DNA of 64,000 bases, taken from the NCBI RefSeq assembly GCF_009908285.1, contig NZ_JAAARM010000032.1, positions 1-64,000 of the forward strand, read 5' to 3'. Below the pieces are notes generated by a model, which was not told the DNA's origin, searched no databases, and was given only the letters and a program-made list of their open reading frames with translations. Source of the stretch: Pseudomonas sp. Fl4BN1. Lineage in GTDB: Bacteria; Pseudomonadota; Gammaproteobacteria; Pseudomonadales; Pseudomonadaceae. Positions 30,643 to 39,203 of this stretch are shown here, piece by piece. Numbering within the stretch: position 1 is the first letter of the stretch; each line of letters begins with the position of its first letter. The position numbers and the translations under genes are program-made.

Positions 30643-30750
30643 CCTTCACCCCGTACTCATGAACAAAAGCCGCCGATTATAGCGATCCCCCTGCGAAGAC
30701 GCTCGGGTATACTTCGCCATCCTCTATATGACGCCCTGGACCGATATTCG

Positions 30751-32082
30751 ATGCCAAACCGTGATGCTGCGCTCGACCTGCTCCTGTTACCGACCTGGTT
30801 GGTACCGGTGGAGCCGGCCGGCGTTGTCCTCAAGGAACATGGCCTGGGCATCCGCGACGGCCGTATCGCGTTCATTGGCCCACGGACCGAGGCCTTGAAA
30901 CAGCCAGCCAGCGAAGTCCGCGAATTGCCTGGCATGCTGCTCAGCCCAGGATTGATCAACGCCCACGGGCATGCGGCCATGACCCTGTTTCGTGGCCTGG
31001 CCGATGATCTGCCACTGATGAACTGGTTGGAAAATCATATCTGGCCCGCCGAGGCCAAGTGGGTAGATGAAGCCTTCGTCCGTGATGGCACCGACCTTGC
31101 CATCGCCGAACAGATCAAAGGTGGCATCAGCTGCTTCGCTGACATGTACTTCTTTCCGAAGGTTGCCAGTGAGCGAGTCCACAACAGCGACATTCGTGCA
31201 CAGATCGCCATACCGATCCTCGACTTCCCGATTCCCGGCGCGCATGACGCCGACGAAGCCATTCGCCAGGGCGTGGAGCTGTTCGGCGACCTCAAGCTTC
31301 ATCCTCGAATCAAGATCACTTTCGGCCCTCATGCACCCTACACCGTCTGTGACGAGAATCTGGAGAAAATTCGCGTCATCGCTGAAGAACTCGACGCCTC
31401 GATTCACATGCATGTGCATGAAACAGCATTCGAAGTGCAGCAGTCCCTGGAGCAGCACGGCGAACGACCGCTGGCCCGCCTGGCCCGCCTGGGTCTCTTG
31501 GGTCCGCGCTTCCAGGCCGTTCATATGACCCAAATCAGCGATGACGACCTGGCTTTACTGGTAGAAACCAACACCAGCGTCATTCACTGCCCGGAATCCA
31601 ACTTGAAACTGGCCAGCGGCTTCTGCCCGGTGGAGCGCCTTTGGCAAGCGGGAGTCAACGTCGCCGTGGGCACCGACGGCGCGGCCAGCAACAATGACCT
31701 GGACCTGCTGGGGGAAACCCGCACCGCGGCCCTCCTGGCCAAGGCCGTAGCCGGCTCGGCAACAGCCCTGGACGCTCATCGTGCCTTGCGCATGGCTACC
31801 CTCAATGGAGCCCGGGCCATGGGCCTGGATAACCAAGTGGGCTCCCTGGAAATCGGCAAGGCTGCGGACCTGGTGGCCTTCGACTTGTCCGGACTGGCCC
31901 AGCAACCGATTTACGACCCGGTGTCGCAACTGATCTACGCCACCGGCCGCGACTGCGTAACGCATCTATGGGTCGCCGGCAAGCAACTGCTGGATGACCG
32001 GCGTCTGACTCGCCTGGATGAACAGCAGCTCGGCGAAACCGCCCGCCGCTGGGGCCAGCGCATCAGCGGCCACACCCACTAA
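30751..32082 (+). CDS. mtaD: 5-methylthioadenosine/S-adenosylhomocysteine deaminase (TRZ/ATZ family)
   Basis: 443-aa amidohydrolase of the TRZ/ATZ family. The metal site is visible as [14 protein letters not shown] (HxH), [11 protein letters not shown] and [17 protein letters not shown]. In P. aeruginosa the counterpart (PA3170) deaminates methylthioadenosine to methylthioinosine. With divergent mtnA 108 bp away, it fits an MTA to methylthioinosine to methylthioribose-1-P route; the phosphorylase is not in the window. Its start has a weak ribosome site but a TATACT hexamer at 30708. Confidence 0.88.
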   Translation: MPNRDAALDLLLLPTWLVPVEPAGVVLKEHGLGIRDGRIAFIGPRTEALKQPASEVRELPGMLLSPGLINAHGHAAMTLFRGLADDLPLMNWLENHIWPAEAKWVDEAFVRDGTDLAIAEQIKGGISCFADMYFFPKVASERVHNSDIRAQIAIPILDFPIPGAHDADEAIRQGVELFGDLKLHPRIKITFGPHAPYTVCDENLEKIRVIAEELDASIHMHVHETAFEVQQSLEQHGERPLARLARLGLLGPRFQAVHMTQISDDDLALLVETNTSVIHCPESNLKLASGFCPVERLWQAGVNVAVGTDGAASNNDLDLLGETRTAALLAKAVAGSATALDAHRALRMATLNGARAMGLDNQVGSLEIGKAADLVAFDLSGLAQQPIYDPVSQLIYATGRDCVTHLWVAGKQLLDDRRLTRLDEQQLGETARRWGQRISGHTH

Positions 32083-32144
32083 CCCGGGCCTTGAGCTGAA
32101 GCTTGAGGCTGTACACAGAATTTTTTAGCTTTGGAGTACTACCC

Positions 32145-32843
32145 ATGAGCAACGTCGACCACGCTGAAATCGCCAAATTCGAAGCCCTGGCCCATCGCTG
32201 GTGGGACCGCGAAAGCGAGTTCAAGCCCCTGCACGACATCAATCCATTGCGGGTCAACTGGATCGAGGAGCGGGTCAGCCTGGCCGGCAAGAAGGTGCTC
32301 GACGTTGGTTGCGGCGGCGGCATCCTCAGCGAGGCCATGGCCCAACGCGGCGCCACCGTTACCGGCATCGACATGGGTGAGGCCCCCCTGGCAGTGGCAC
32401 AGCTGCACCAACTGGAATCCGGCGTGAACGTCGAATACCGGCAGATCACCGCCGAAGCCTTGGCCGAGGAAATGCCCGAACAGTTCGACGTGGTCACTTG
32501 CCTGGAAATGCTCGAACACGTCCCCGACCCTTCGTCGGTAATCCGCGCCTGCTTCCGCATGGTCAAGCCAGGCGGCCAGGTGTTCTTCTCCACCATCAAC
32601 CGCAACCCAAAGGCTTACCTGTTCGCCATTATCGGTGCGGAATACATCATGAAGCTGCTTCCTCGCGGCACCCATGACTTCAAGAAGTTCATCCGCCCTT
32701 CGGAGCTTGGCGCCTGGAGCCGTTCCGCCGGCCTGAGCGTCAAGGACATCATCGGCCTGACCTACAACCCACTGACCAAACACTACAAGCTGGCTGCGGA
32801 CGTGGACGTCAACTACATGATCCAGACGCTGCGAGAGGAGTGA
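32145..32843 (+). CDS. ubiG: Ubiquinone biosynthesis O-methyltransferase
   Basis: 232-aa SAM-dependent methyltransferase that performs both O-methylations of ubiquinone synthesis. SAM motif I is [16 protein letters not shown], and [15 protein letters not shown] and the C-terminal [13 protein letters not shown] are UbiG-typical. ATG at 32145 has GGAG upstream; a frame starting at 32103 adds an unrelated leader. It is followed after 3 bp by mupP, forming an operon. Confidence 0.96.
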   Translation: MSNVDHAEIAKFEALAHRWWDRESEFKPLHDINPLRVNWIEERVSLAGKKVLDVGCGGGILSEAMAQRGATVTGIDMGEAPLAVAQLHQLESGVNVEYRQITAEALAEEMPEQFDVVTCLEMLEHVPDPSSVIRACFRMVKPGGQVFFSTINRNPKAYLFAIIGAEYIMKLLPRGTHDFKKFIRPSELGAWSRSAGLSVKDIIGLTYNPLTKHYKLAADVDVNYMIQTLREE

Positions 32844-32846
32844 GAC

Positions 32847-33518
32847 ATGGCTATCAGAGCCGTTCTTTTCGACATGGATGGCACCCTGCTCGACACCGCG
32901 CCTGATTTCATCGCCGTGTGCCAAGGCATGCGACGTGATCGCGGCCTGCCGCCGATCGCCGACCAGCATATTCGCGACGAAGTCTCCGGCGGCGCCCGAG
33001 CCATGGTCGCCGTGACCTTTTCCATGGACCCGGAATCCCCGGGGTTCGAGGCATTGCGCCTGGAGTTTCTCGAGCGCTACCTGAAGCATTGCGCGGTGCA
33101 CAGCAAGCTTTTCGACGGCATGGCCGAGCTACTGGCTGATATCGAAAAGGCCAATCTGATCTGGGGCGTGGTGACCAACAAACCCCTGCGTTTCGCCGAG
33201 CCGATCATGCAGCAACTCGGGCTGGCCGAGCGTTCGGCGCTGCTGATCTGCCCCGACCATGTGAAAAACAGCAAGCCCGACCCCGAACCACTGATCCTGG
33301 CGTGCCAGATGCTCAAGCTGGACCCGTCCAGCGTTCTGTTCGTCGGTGATGACCTACGGGATATCGAGTCCGGTCGGGACGCCGGAACCAAGACCGCCGC
33401 CGTGACCTACGGCTATATCCATCCGGACGACAACCCCCGGCATTGGGGTGCCGACGTAGTGGTCAATCATCCGCTGGAACTGCGCCAGGTTCTGGATAAC
33501 GCATTGTGCAGCTGCTAA
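32847..33518 (+). CDS. mupP: N-acetylmuramic acid 6-phosphate phosphatase (HAD family)
   Basis: 223-aa HAD phosphatase. The nucleophile motif is [10 protein letters not shown], motif II VTNKP, and motif [13 protein letters not shown]. In P. aeruginosa and P. putida the gene in this place (PA3172 / PP_1764) is MupP, which removes the phosphate of MurNAc-6-P in peptidoglycan recycling that bypasses de novo MurA (fosfomycin tolerance). The gene order ubiG-mupP-SDR is the same here. Annotators often call it phosphoglycolate phosphatase. Confidence 0.88.
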   Translation: MAIRAVLFDMDGTLLDTAPDFIAVCQGMRRDRGLPPIADQHIRDEVSGGARAMVAVTFSMDPESPGFEALRLEFLERYLKHCAVHSKLFDGMAELLADIEKANLIWGVVTNKPLRFAEPIMQQLGLAERSALLICPDHVKNSKPDPEPLILACQMLKLDPSSVLFVGDDLRDIESGRDAGTKTAAVTYGYIHPDDNPRHWGADVVVNHPLELRQVLDNALCSC

Positions 33519-33574
33519 GCAGTGGCATTTCCGACTAAACGCCGGGGACGTTCCAATTTATATTGAGGCCTTTT

Positions 33575-34315
33575 ATGTTTGATTATTCCGCGCGCCCCGA
33601 ACTGCTCAAGGATCGGGTCATTCTGGTCACCGGAGCCGGTCGCGGCATCGGCGCTGCTGCCGCCAAGACCTTTGCCGCCCATGGCGCCACGGTGCTCCTG
33701 CTAGGCAAGACCGAAGCCAACCTGACCGAGGTCTACGATGCCATCGAGGCGGCGGGCCATCCACAGCCTGCGGTGATTCCGTTCAACCTGGAAACCGCCC
33801 TGCCACACCAGTACGACGAACTGGCAGCGATGATCGAAACCGAGTTCGGCCACCTCGACGGCCTGCTGCACAACGCCTCGATCATCGGTCCGCGCACACC
33901 GCTGGAGCAGCTCTCAGGGGAGAACTTTATGCGGGTGATGCAAATCAATGTCAACGCCATGTTCATGCTGACCAGCACCCTGCTGCCCTTGCTCAAGCTA
34001 TCCCAGGACGCTTCGGTGGTTTTCACTTCCAGCAGCGTTGGGCGCAAGGGCCGGGCCTATTGGGGCGCCTACGGTGTATCCAAATTCGCCACCGAGGGGC
34101 TGATGCAAACCCTGGCCGACGAGCTAGATACTGTGGCCCCGGTCCGCGCCAATAGCATCAACCCTGGCGCCACTCGGACCAGTATGCGGGCCCAGGCCTA
34201 CCCCGGCGAGAACCCCAGCAACAACCCCACACCTGAAGAGATCATGCCGGTCTACCTGTATCTGATGGGACCGGACAGCACCGGGATCAATGGCCAGGCC
34301 TTCGACGCGCAGTAA
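33575..34315 (+). CDS. YciK-family SDR oxidoreductase
   Basis: 246-aa SDR with VTGAGRGIGAAAAKTFA, LHNASIIGPRTPLEQL and the catalytic YGVSKFATEGLMQ. The YciK group is found beside ubiG-mupP in Pseudomonas; substrate not established. The ATG at 33575 follows GAGG by 7 bp; four upstream in-frame codons are rejected. Likely last gene of the ubiG operon. Confidence 0.88.
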   Translation: MFDYSARPELLKDRVILVTGAGRGIGAAAAKTFAAHGATVLLLGKTEANLTEVYDAIEAAGHPQPAVIPFNLETALPHQYDELAAMIETEFGHLDGLLHNASIIGPRTPLEQLSGENFMRVMQINVNAMFMLTSTLLPLLKLSQDASVVFTSSSVGRKGRAYWGAYGVSKFATEGLMQTLADELDTVAPVRANSINPGATRTSMRAQAYPGENPSNNPTPEEIMPVYLYLMGPDSTGINGQAFDAQ

Positions 34316-34328
34316 CCCCTTCCGTTCG

Positions 34329-34350
34329 TCGCGACGGAATACCGTCGCGA
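34329..34350 (+). terminator. Hairpin after the ubiG-mupP-SDR operon
   Basis: 9-bp perfect stem TCGCGACGG / CCGTCGCGA with an AATA loop, 14 bp past the SDR stop. There is no T-run, so it may stabilise the 3' end rather than terminate by itself. Confidence 0.45.
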
Positions 34351-34571
34351 TGCCCGAAAAAGAACTTATCCCCAAGCTTTCCAAGCCAAACAAATGCCGG
34401 TCGCAACTGATTGACCCTCAGAATAAAAACCCAAACCACTGAATTAGAACGAATTTTATTTATCTGAACCGAATGGCACGAGTTTCGCTCTAACACCACT
34501 CAATACACCGTGCATTGGCGCAGTGAAAAACAGCTTGCGTCGAGGGCTTTATCGCCATCAGCGAAGCGGCA

Positions 34572-34684
34572 TAAAATGTGCGCGATTGTCCTACGGGGCT
34601 GATGGAACAGTATGACGCGCAGCCCTGAGCCGCCCTCACCCAAGCAGTAAGACCGTACACCGTGCTCAGGGGGCTCACACTCAG
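34572..34684 (+). promoter_or_regulatory. Promoter and structured 5' leader of the GGDEF gene
   Basis: TAAAAT at 34572-34577 is a plausible -10 hexamer (weak TTATCG 17 bp upstream). The leader then holds inverted arms CCCTGAGC (34623-34630) and GCTCAGGG (34664-34671), 8 of 8 matching, 33 nt apart. The right arm overlaps the only ribosome-site-like sequence, AGGGGG (34668-34673), before the ATG at 34685. This would hide the start region when folded. The rest of 34316-34571 shows no gene. Confidence 0.4.
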
Positions 34685-35611
34685 ATGAAAACACCGACCC
34701 AGACCAACGCAATTGACTTCGACAGCGCCAAATTGCAGCGCCTGGGCTTTGGCCAGCAGTCGCCACTGATCAGACAGCCCGTCAGCCTCGGACAATTGCG
34801 CCAGCAGATGGGACTGCAGTTGCAGACCAGCCTTGAGCCACAGCGCATCCTCGGCCTGTTCTTTCGTGAGGTTCAACGCTTGGTACCGCTCGACGCACTG
34901 TTCTACAAGCACGCGCCGAGTGATCTGCGTCTGGAGTTCGGTCAACGCGGACACCACTCCATCAGCTATCGCCTCAGCCACGAAGGCGAACCGATGGGTG
35001 AACTGGTCTTCCGTCGCAACCAACGTTTCAGCGATTCAGAACAGGGTTATCTGGAGTCACTGCTGTCAACCCTGCTGTACCCAATGCGCAACGCGCTCTT
35101 GTACCGTGCCGCCACTCGCAGCGCCCTGCGCGACCCACTGACCGACACTGGCAACCGCATTGCCATGGATCAGACCCTGGAACGGGAAATCGAAATGGCC
35201 CAGCGTCACCTGCATCCGCTGTCGCTGCTGATGCTGGACATTGACCACTTCAAGCGCATCAACGATAACCACGGCCACAGCGCTGGCGACGAAGTACTCA
35301 AAGCAGTTGCCGCCTCGATCAAGGAACAGTTGCGCAACGTCGATATGGTGTTTCGTTTTGGCGGGGAAGAGTTCCTGATCCTGCTTTCCAACACCGGCCG
35401 CGACGCTGCAGCGATGGTTGGCGAACGCCTGCGGCATGCCACCCAGGCCCGGGAGTACTGGGCTGATGGCAACTTGATCGAACTTACGGTGAGCCTGGGC
35501 TGCTCGACCCTTTTGCCGGGGGAATCTTCGGAGAGTCTGTTGCGTCGCGCCGACAGCGCACTGTATGTAGCCAAGCGCGAGGGGCGCAATCGCCTGGCAA
35601 TGGCGGGTTAG
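34685..35611 (+). CDS. Diguanylate cyclase (GGDEF)
   Basis: 308-aa enzyme making cyclic di-GMP from GTP. The N-terminal ~140 residues look like a cytosolic GAF-type sensor without membrane helices. The GGDEF domain starts near 145 (RSALRDPLTDTGNR). The active site is intact, FGGEEF (226-230), and the inhibitory I-site RNVD (217-220) is five residues before it, so product feedback is expected. It corresponds in type and place after ubiG-mupP-SDR to PA3177 of P. aeruginosa. It converges on undA. Confidence 0.92.
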   Translation: MKTPTQTNAIDFDSAKLQRLGFGQQSPLIRQPVSLGQLRQQMGLQLQTSLEPQRILGLFFREVQRLVPLDALFYKHAPSDLRLEFGQRGHHSISYRLSHEGEPMGELVFRRNQRFSDSEQGYLESLLSTLLYPMRNALLYRAATRSALRDPLTDTGNRIAMDQTLEREIEMAQRHLHPLSLLMLDIDHFKRINDNHGHSAGDEVLKAVAASIKEQLRNVDMVFRFGGEEFLILLSNTGRDAAAMVGERLRHATQAREYWADGNLIELTVSLGCSTLLPGESSESLLRRADSALYVAKREGRNRLAMAG

Positions 35612-35705
35612 ACACCGAACCCCGCCTCAGCAGATCATTCACGGGCAACCCACCGACACAAACGTCAACCGCTTGAGGCAATCGAGCAGCCCGCAAACCC
35701 CAGCC

Positions 35706-36491
35706 CTATCCCTCAGCCAACGCCAGGCGCTCGCGGGTCACGGTGGTCTTTTCCTGTTGCATGCAGCGCTCCAGGAACAGGTACATATAGTCATAGCTCT
35801 TGCAGATGGCCTGGCGCAATTCGGCCTGCAAGGCCTTGCTCGGGCTCAACCCAGCCAGGGTAACGATGATTTCCAGCGCTTCCCAGGGATGTGCATCATC
35901 GTACTGCGCATGCATCTTCAGCCATTTCATGGCGCGCTTGCGGTCTTCTTCCGGAAATGACGCGGCATAAATGCCATTGGAGCACACCAGGGCCGACCAT
36001 TCGCCCGTCGCCCCTTCGATTGCGTAATTGGTGGCTGCGATGGCCACGATCAGCGAGTCCGCCGAACTGGTGTGCCAGCACCAATGGCTCAGTGCGTGCA
36101 ACTCTGGCGCTACCTGCTGTGCCTGCAGGTCTTCCAGGGTCACGCCATGAGCCCGACTCCAATGCACCCAGTAATCCGCATGATTGAGCTCAACCCGAAT
36201 ATTGCGCATCAACCAGCGGCGCGCCATGTCCTCGCCGGGATGACGGGCAAAGCGGGTCTTCGTCAGGTTTTGTGCCATGTACAGGGCAAATTGCTCAACC
36301 ACCGGCCAGCCGCCGATCAAGTACTGACGCATGACTTTGGCGCTGAGCTTGTTATCGCGCATGCGCTGGTACAGCTCATGCTCGACCACGCGGCGCTTGC
36401 TCTCGCTGCAGTCCTGGATCAGTTGCTGGGTCCAGGCGGGGTAACTGGCAGCTTCCATGAGCGGGCCGGTTCGGCTGAATGTGTCGATCAC
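35706..36491 (-). CDS. undA: UndA, medium-chain fatty acid decarboxylase forming 1-undecene
   Basis: 261-aa cytosolic non-heme iron oxidase of the heme-oxygenase-like (TenA-fold) group. UndA of P. protegens Pf-5, also 261 aa, turns lauric acid plus O2 into the volatile 1-undecene. The published iron ligands E101, H104 and H194 fall exactly in place (ELNHADYW; KMHAQYDDAH), and E159, D198 and H201 complete a diiron-type set. The start is a GTG at 36489-36491 with AAGGAG 7 bp upstream; a longer frame to 36593 overlaps the GGDEF-EAL gene. It sits 44 bp behind that gene on the same strand, so the two are probably cotranscribed. Databases often list it as TenA-type regulator. Confidence 0.9.
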   Translation of the reverse strand: MIDTFSRTGPLMEAASYPAWTQQLIQDCSESKRRVVEHELYQRMRDNKLSAKVMRQYLIGGWPVVEQFALYMAQNLTKTRFARHPGEDMARRWLMRNIRVELNHADYWVHWSRAHGVTLEDLQAQQVAPELHALSHWCWHTSSADSLIVAIAATNYAIEGATGEWSALVCSNGIYAASFPEEDRKRAMKWLKMHAQYDDAHPWEALEIIVTLAGLSPSKALQAELRQAICKSYDYMYLFLERCMQQEKTTVTRERLALAEG

Positions 36492-36535
36492 TGTCGGGCT
36501 CCTTTTGATTGTGATGTACGGATCCAAAAGAGGTT

Positions 36536-38995
36536 TCAACGGAACGTGCCGGGCGCCTTGAATAACAGGGGCTGTGGTCGCACGGGTCGACACTGCAGAC
36601 TGTCACAGGTGAACAATTGCGGGCGTTCAATAATGTAGCCTTGAGCATAATCCACACCGATCTCAAGCAAGGCCTGCTCGATCTGCGGCGTTTCAACAAA
36701 CTCGGCAATCGTGCGCTTACCCATGACATGCCCGATGTGGTTGATCACCTCGACCATGGCGCGGTTAATCGGGTCGTCCAGCATATCCTTTACGAAACTT
36801 CCATCGATCTTGAGGAAGTCTACAGGCAAATGTTTGAGATAAGCGAACGACGACATTCCTGCACAAAAGTCATCCAGAGAGAAACGACAACCTAAACCCT
36901 TGAGTTCATTTATAAAACGGATTGCACTGCCCAAGTTGGCGATTGCACTGGTTTCAGTAATTTCAAAACAGATCATCTTCGGCGGCACGCCATAGGCGAC
37001 AAACTGCTCCCTCAGGAAGCCGAGGAACTCATCATCGCCAATGGTGATGCCTGAGAGGTTGATCGCACACGTCGCCATCGGCCCTTCGCGACCCTCTTCG
37101 ATGCACTGGGCGATGATCTTGAATACGTTTTGTACCACCCAGCGATCCAGGGACGTCATCAAGCCGTAACGCTCAGCCGCCGGAATGAAGCTGTCCGGCA
37201 AGATCATCCTGCCGGCCTCGTCATGCAGGCGCAGAAGAATCTCGACATGGCCACCATCGTGTTCGACGTGGCCCAAGGCAGTAATTTCCTGGGAATAGAG
37301 ACAAAAGCGGTTTTCCTCGAGGGCCATGTGCAGGCGCTGGACCCAGGCCATCTCGCCAAACCGCAGGGAAAGCTCGGAGTCGTCGGCATGATAAACCTGA
37401 ACCCGGTTGCGGCCTTTTTCCTTGGCCATGTAGCAGGCCATATCCGCCGCTCGCAGCGAAGCCTCGAGGGTGGTTGGAGTCTGGGCGACATGCACCAGGC
37501 CAATACTCACGGTGGTCACGAAGGGCCGGCCCTTCCAGACAAAATGCAGGTTCTGCACCGTTTGGCGCAGCCCTTCGGCAATCTTCTCAGCCGCCTCCGG
37601 CGAGCAGTTCTCCAAGAGAATGCCGAACTCGTCCCCCCCCAGTCGGGCCAGAGTGTCGCCTTCACGTAACCCCGACTGCAGCAGCGCACAAATATGCCGC
37701 AGCAACTCGTCCCCGGCGGCATGGCCGCAAGTGTCGTTGACCAGCTTGAACTGGTCCAGGTCCAGGAACATCAACGCATGCCTGGCTGGCTGGCGCACCA
37801 GACTGTGCAGGGCTTGCTCCAGGCGGAACTCGAACTCCCGGCGATTGGCCAGGCCAGTCAAGGCATCGTGGGTCGCCTGCCAGGATAGATTGGCAATGTA
37901 TTGCCGCTCTTGGGTCATGTCATGCAGTACCAGCACCGTGCCACTGACTTTCCCCGCATTGCGGATCGGTGCACCTACCAAGGTCACCGACACCGTGCTG
38001 CCATCCAACCGCTGGATCAGCTTGGAATGCTCGCTGCCACCGCTGAGCTGGCCGCTGAGGATGTGCTCAATCAAGGTGAAACCGTCGGCCTGGGCGTTTT
38101 CATCCAACAGATTGAACAGAGCCGCCAGGGGCAGCCCCACGGCCTGCTCGGCCTTCCAGCGAGTCAGCTCTTCAGCCGCCGGGTTCATGTAGGCGATAGC
38201 ACCCTCGACATCGGTGGTGATCACCCCGTCGCCAATGGACTGCAAGGTGATCTGCGCGCGCTCCTTCTCCAGTTGCAAGGCATCGGCAAAGGCATGGCGC
38301 TGGGCCAGCAACTTGTGGGTACGCAGCAAGGCCAAGGCAATCAGGATCAGCGCTGTGGCCAGGTTGGTCACCAGCAATAGTCGCAGGATGACTCGCGAGC
38401 CTTCGCCCAAGGCATCGCTGAACGCCTTGGCGGCCGGAGTAACACCGTCGTTGATGGCAAATATCTGGTTTTTCCAACGCTGCACATCGGCTTCGCTGGC
38501 ACTGTTGCTACTGATCCCCTGATGCATCTCCCGAGCCACGGTATCCAGTTGCAGCAGGTAGCCATCCCCCACGGTCCAGAGGTCGATGGCTTTTTCCAGG
38601 TAGCTGAAATGACGGAAATTAAGGTACAGCCAGATCAGGCTAGAAACGTCATCCGGGTGGTTGCCGCCCTTGAGGATGCCCTGGCGCGCAGCGTCCAGAT
38701 CCGGTGGCCGACGATCCAGGGCCACTCGCAGCTCATGGCCGCCCTGAGGCACGGCAATTGCGTTCTGGTACTTGAGGAAAGCCCCCTCATCGCGACTGTC
38801 GGCATACAGGTTGAGGTAGTAGATGGCGTCTTTCTGGCCTTTGGACCACAGGCTTTCACCGGCAACATAGCCGCGTACTGCCGACAGGACATACAAGCTG
38901 AGGCCGCCCAACAGCGCTTGAAATAACACCACGGCAATAAAGGGCCAGACGATGCCCAACAACCGCGGCGTTGCGAAAGTCCGCTTTTGCTTCAT
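36536..38995 (-). CDS. rbdA: RbdA-like PAS-GGDEF-EAL membrane protein
   Basis: 819-aa inner-membrane c-di-GMP enzyme. Order: TM helix about 11-38, periplasmic sensor to about 200, TM about 204-224, PAS about 245-365, GGDEF about 375-540, EAL about 555-805. GGDEF is intact (453-457) with I-site REGD (444-447). The EAL signature reads EIL (585-587) and loop 6 reads DDFCAG instead of DDFGAG, but FEITET, KIDGSFVKDM and AEFVE are kept, so phosphodiesterase activity is likely yet not certain. Neighbours (ABC exporter upstream, undA downstream) match the PA0860-PA0862 order, where PA0861 is the biofilm-dispersal regulator RbdA. ATG at 38995 follows AAGGA. Confidence 0.87.
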   Translation of the reverse strand: MKQKRTFATPRLLGIVWPFIAVVLFQALLGGLSLYVLSAVRGYVAGESLWSKGQKDAIYYLNLYADSRDEGAFLKYQNAIAVPQGGHELRVALDRRPPDLDAARQGILKGGNHPDDVSSLIWLYLNFRHFSYLEKAIDLWTVGDGYLLQLDTVAREMHQGISSNSASEADVQRWKNQIFAINDGVTPAAKAFSDALGEGSRVILRLLLVTNLATALILIALALLRTHKLLAQRHAFADALQLEKERAQITLQSIGDGVITTDVEGAIAYMNPAAEELTRWKAEQAVGLPLAALFNLLDENAQADGFTLIEHILSGQLSGGSEHSKLIQRLDGSTVSVTLVGAPIRNAGKVSGTVLVLHDMTQERQYIANLSWQATHDALTGLANRREFEFRLEQALHSLVRQPARHALMFLDLDQFKLVNDTCGHAAGDELLRHICALLQSGLREGDTLARLGGDEFGILLENCSPEAAEKIAEGLRQTVQNLHFVWKGRPFVTTVSIGLVHVAQTPTTLEASLRAADMACYMAKEKGRNRVQVYHADDSELSLRFGEMAWVQRLHMALEENRFCLYSQEITALGHVEHDGGHVEILLRLHDEAGRMILPDSFIPAAERYGLMTSLDRWVVQNVFKIIAQCIEEGREGPMATCAINLSGITIGDDEFLGFLREQFVAYGVPPKMICFEITETSAIANLGSAIRFINELKGLGCRFSLDDFCAGMSSFAYLKHLPVDFLKIDGSFVKDMLDDPINRAMVEVINHIGHVMGKRTIAEFVETPQIEQALLEIGVDYAQGYIIERPQLFTCDSLQCRPVRPQPLLFKAPGTFR

Positions 38996-39203
38996 GAGGG
39001 TCCTTGCTTCAGCACTGCCAAATGAACAACCCAGTAGTCCCGCCTCAGACAGCACAGATTAGGCTAATTTCCGCAGATCCGGCGCAAGGTGAATACCGGC
39101 CGGATCAGCCCCGTAGGAGGAAACTGCCACCGTCTCATGCTGAAGCGGTTATTCCACCAGGAAATTCAAGCACTAAGCACAGAAAGCCGAGGAAAACTCA
39201 AGA

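Noticed and set aside
35706-36593. Reading undA as a TenA-type thiamine enzyme or regulator with a longer N-terminus
   Set aside because: Ligand positions and length match UndA, there is no thiamine gene nearby, and the extra 34 residues overlap the rbdA end.
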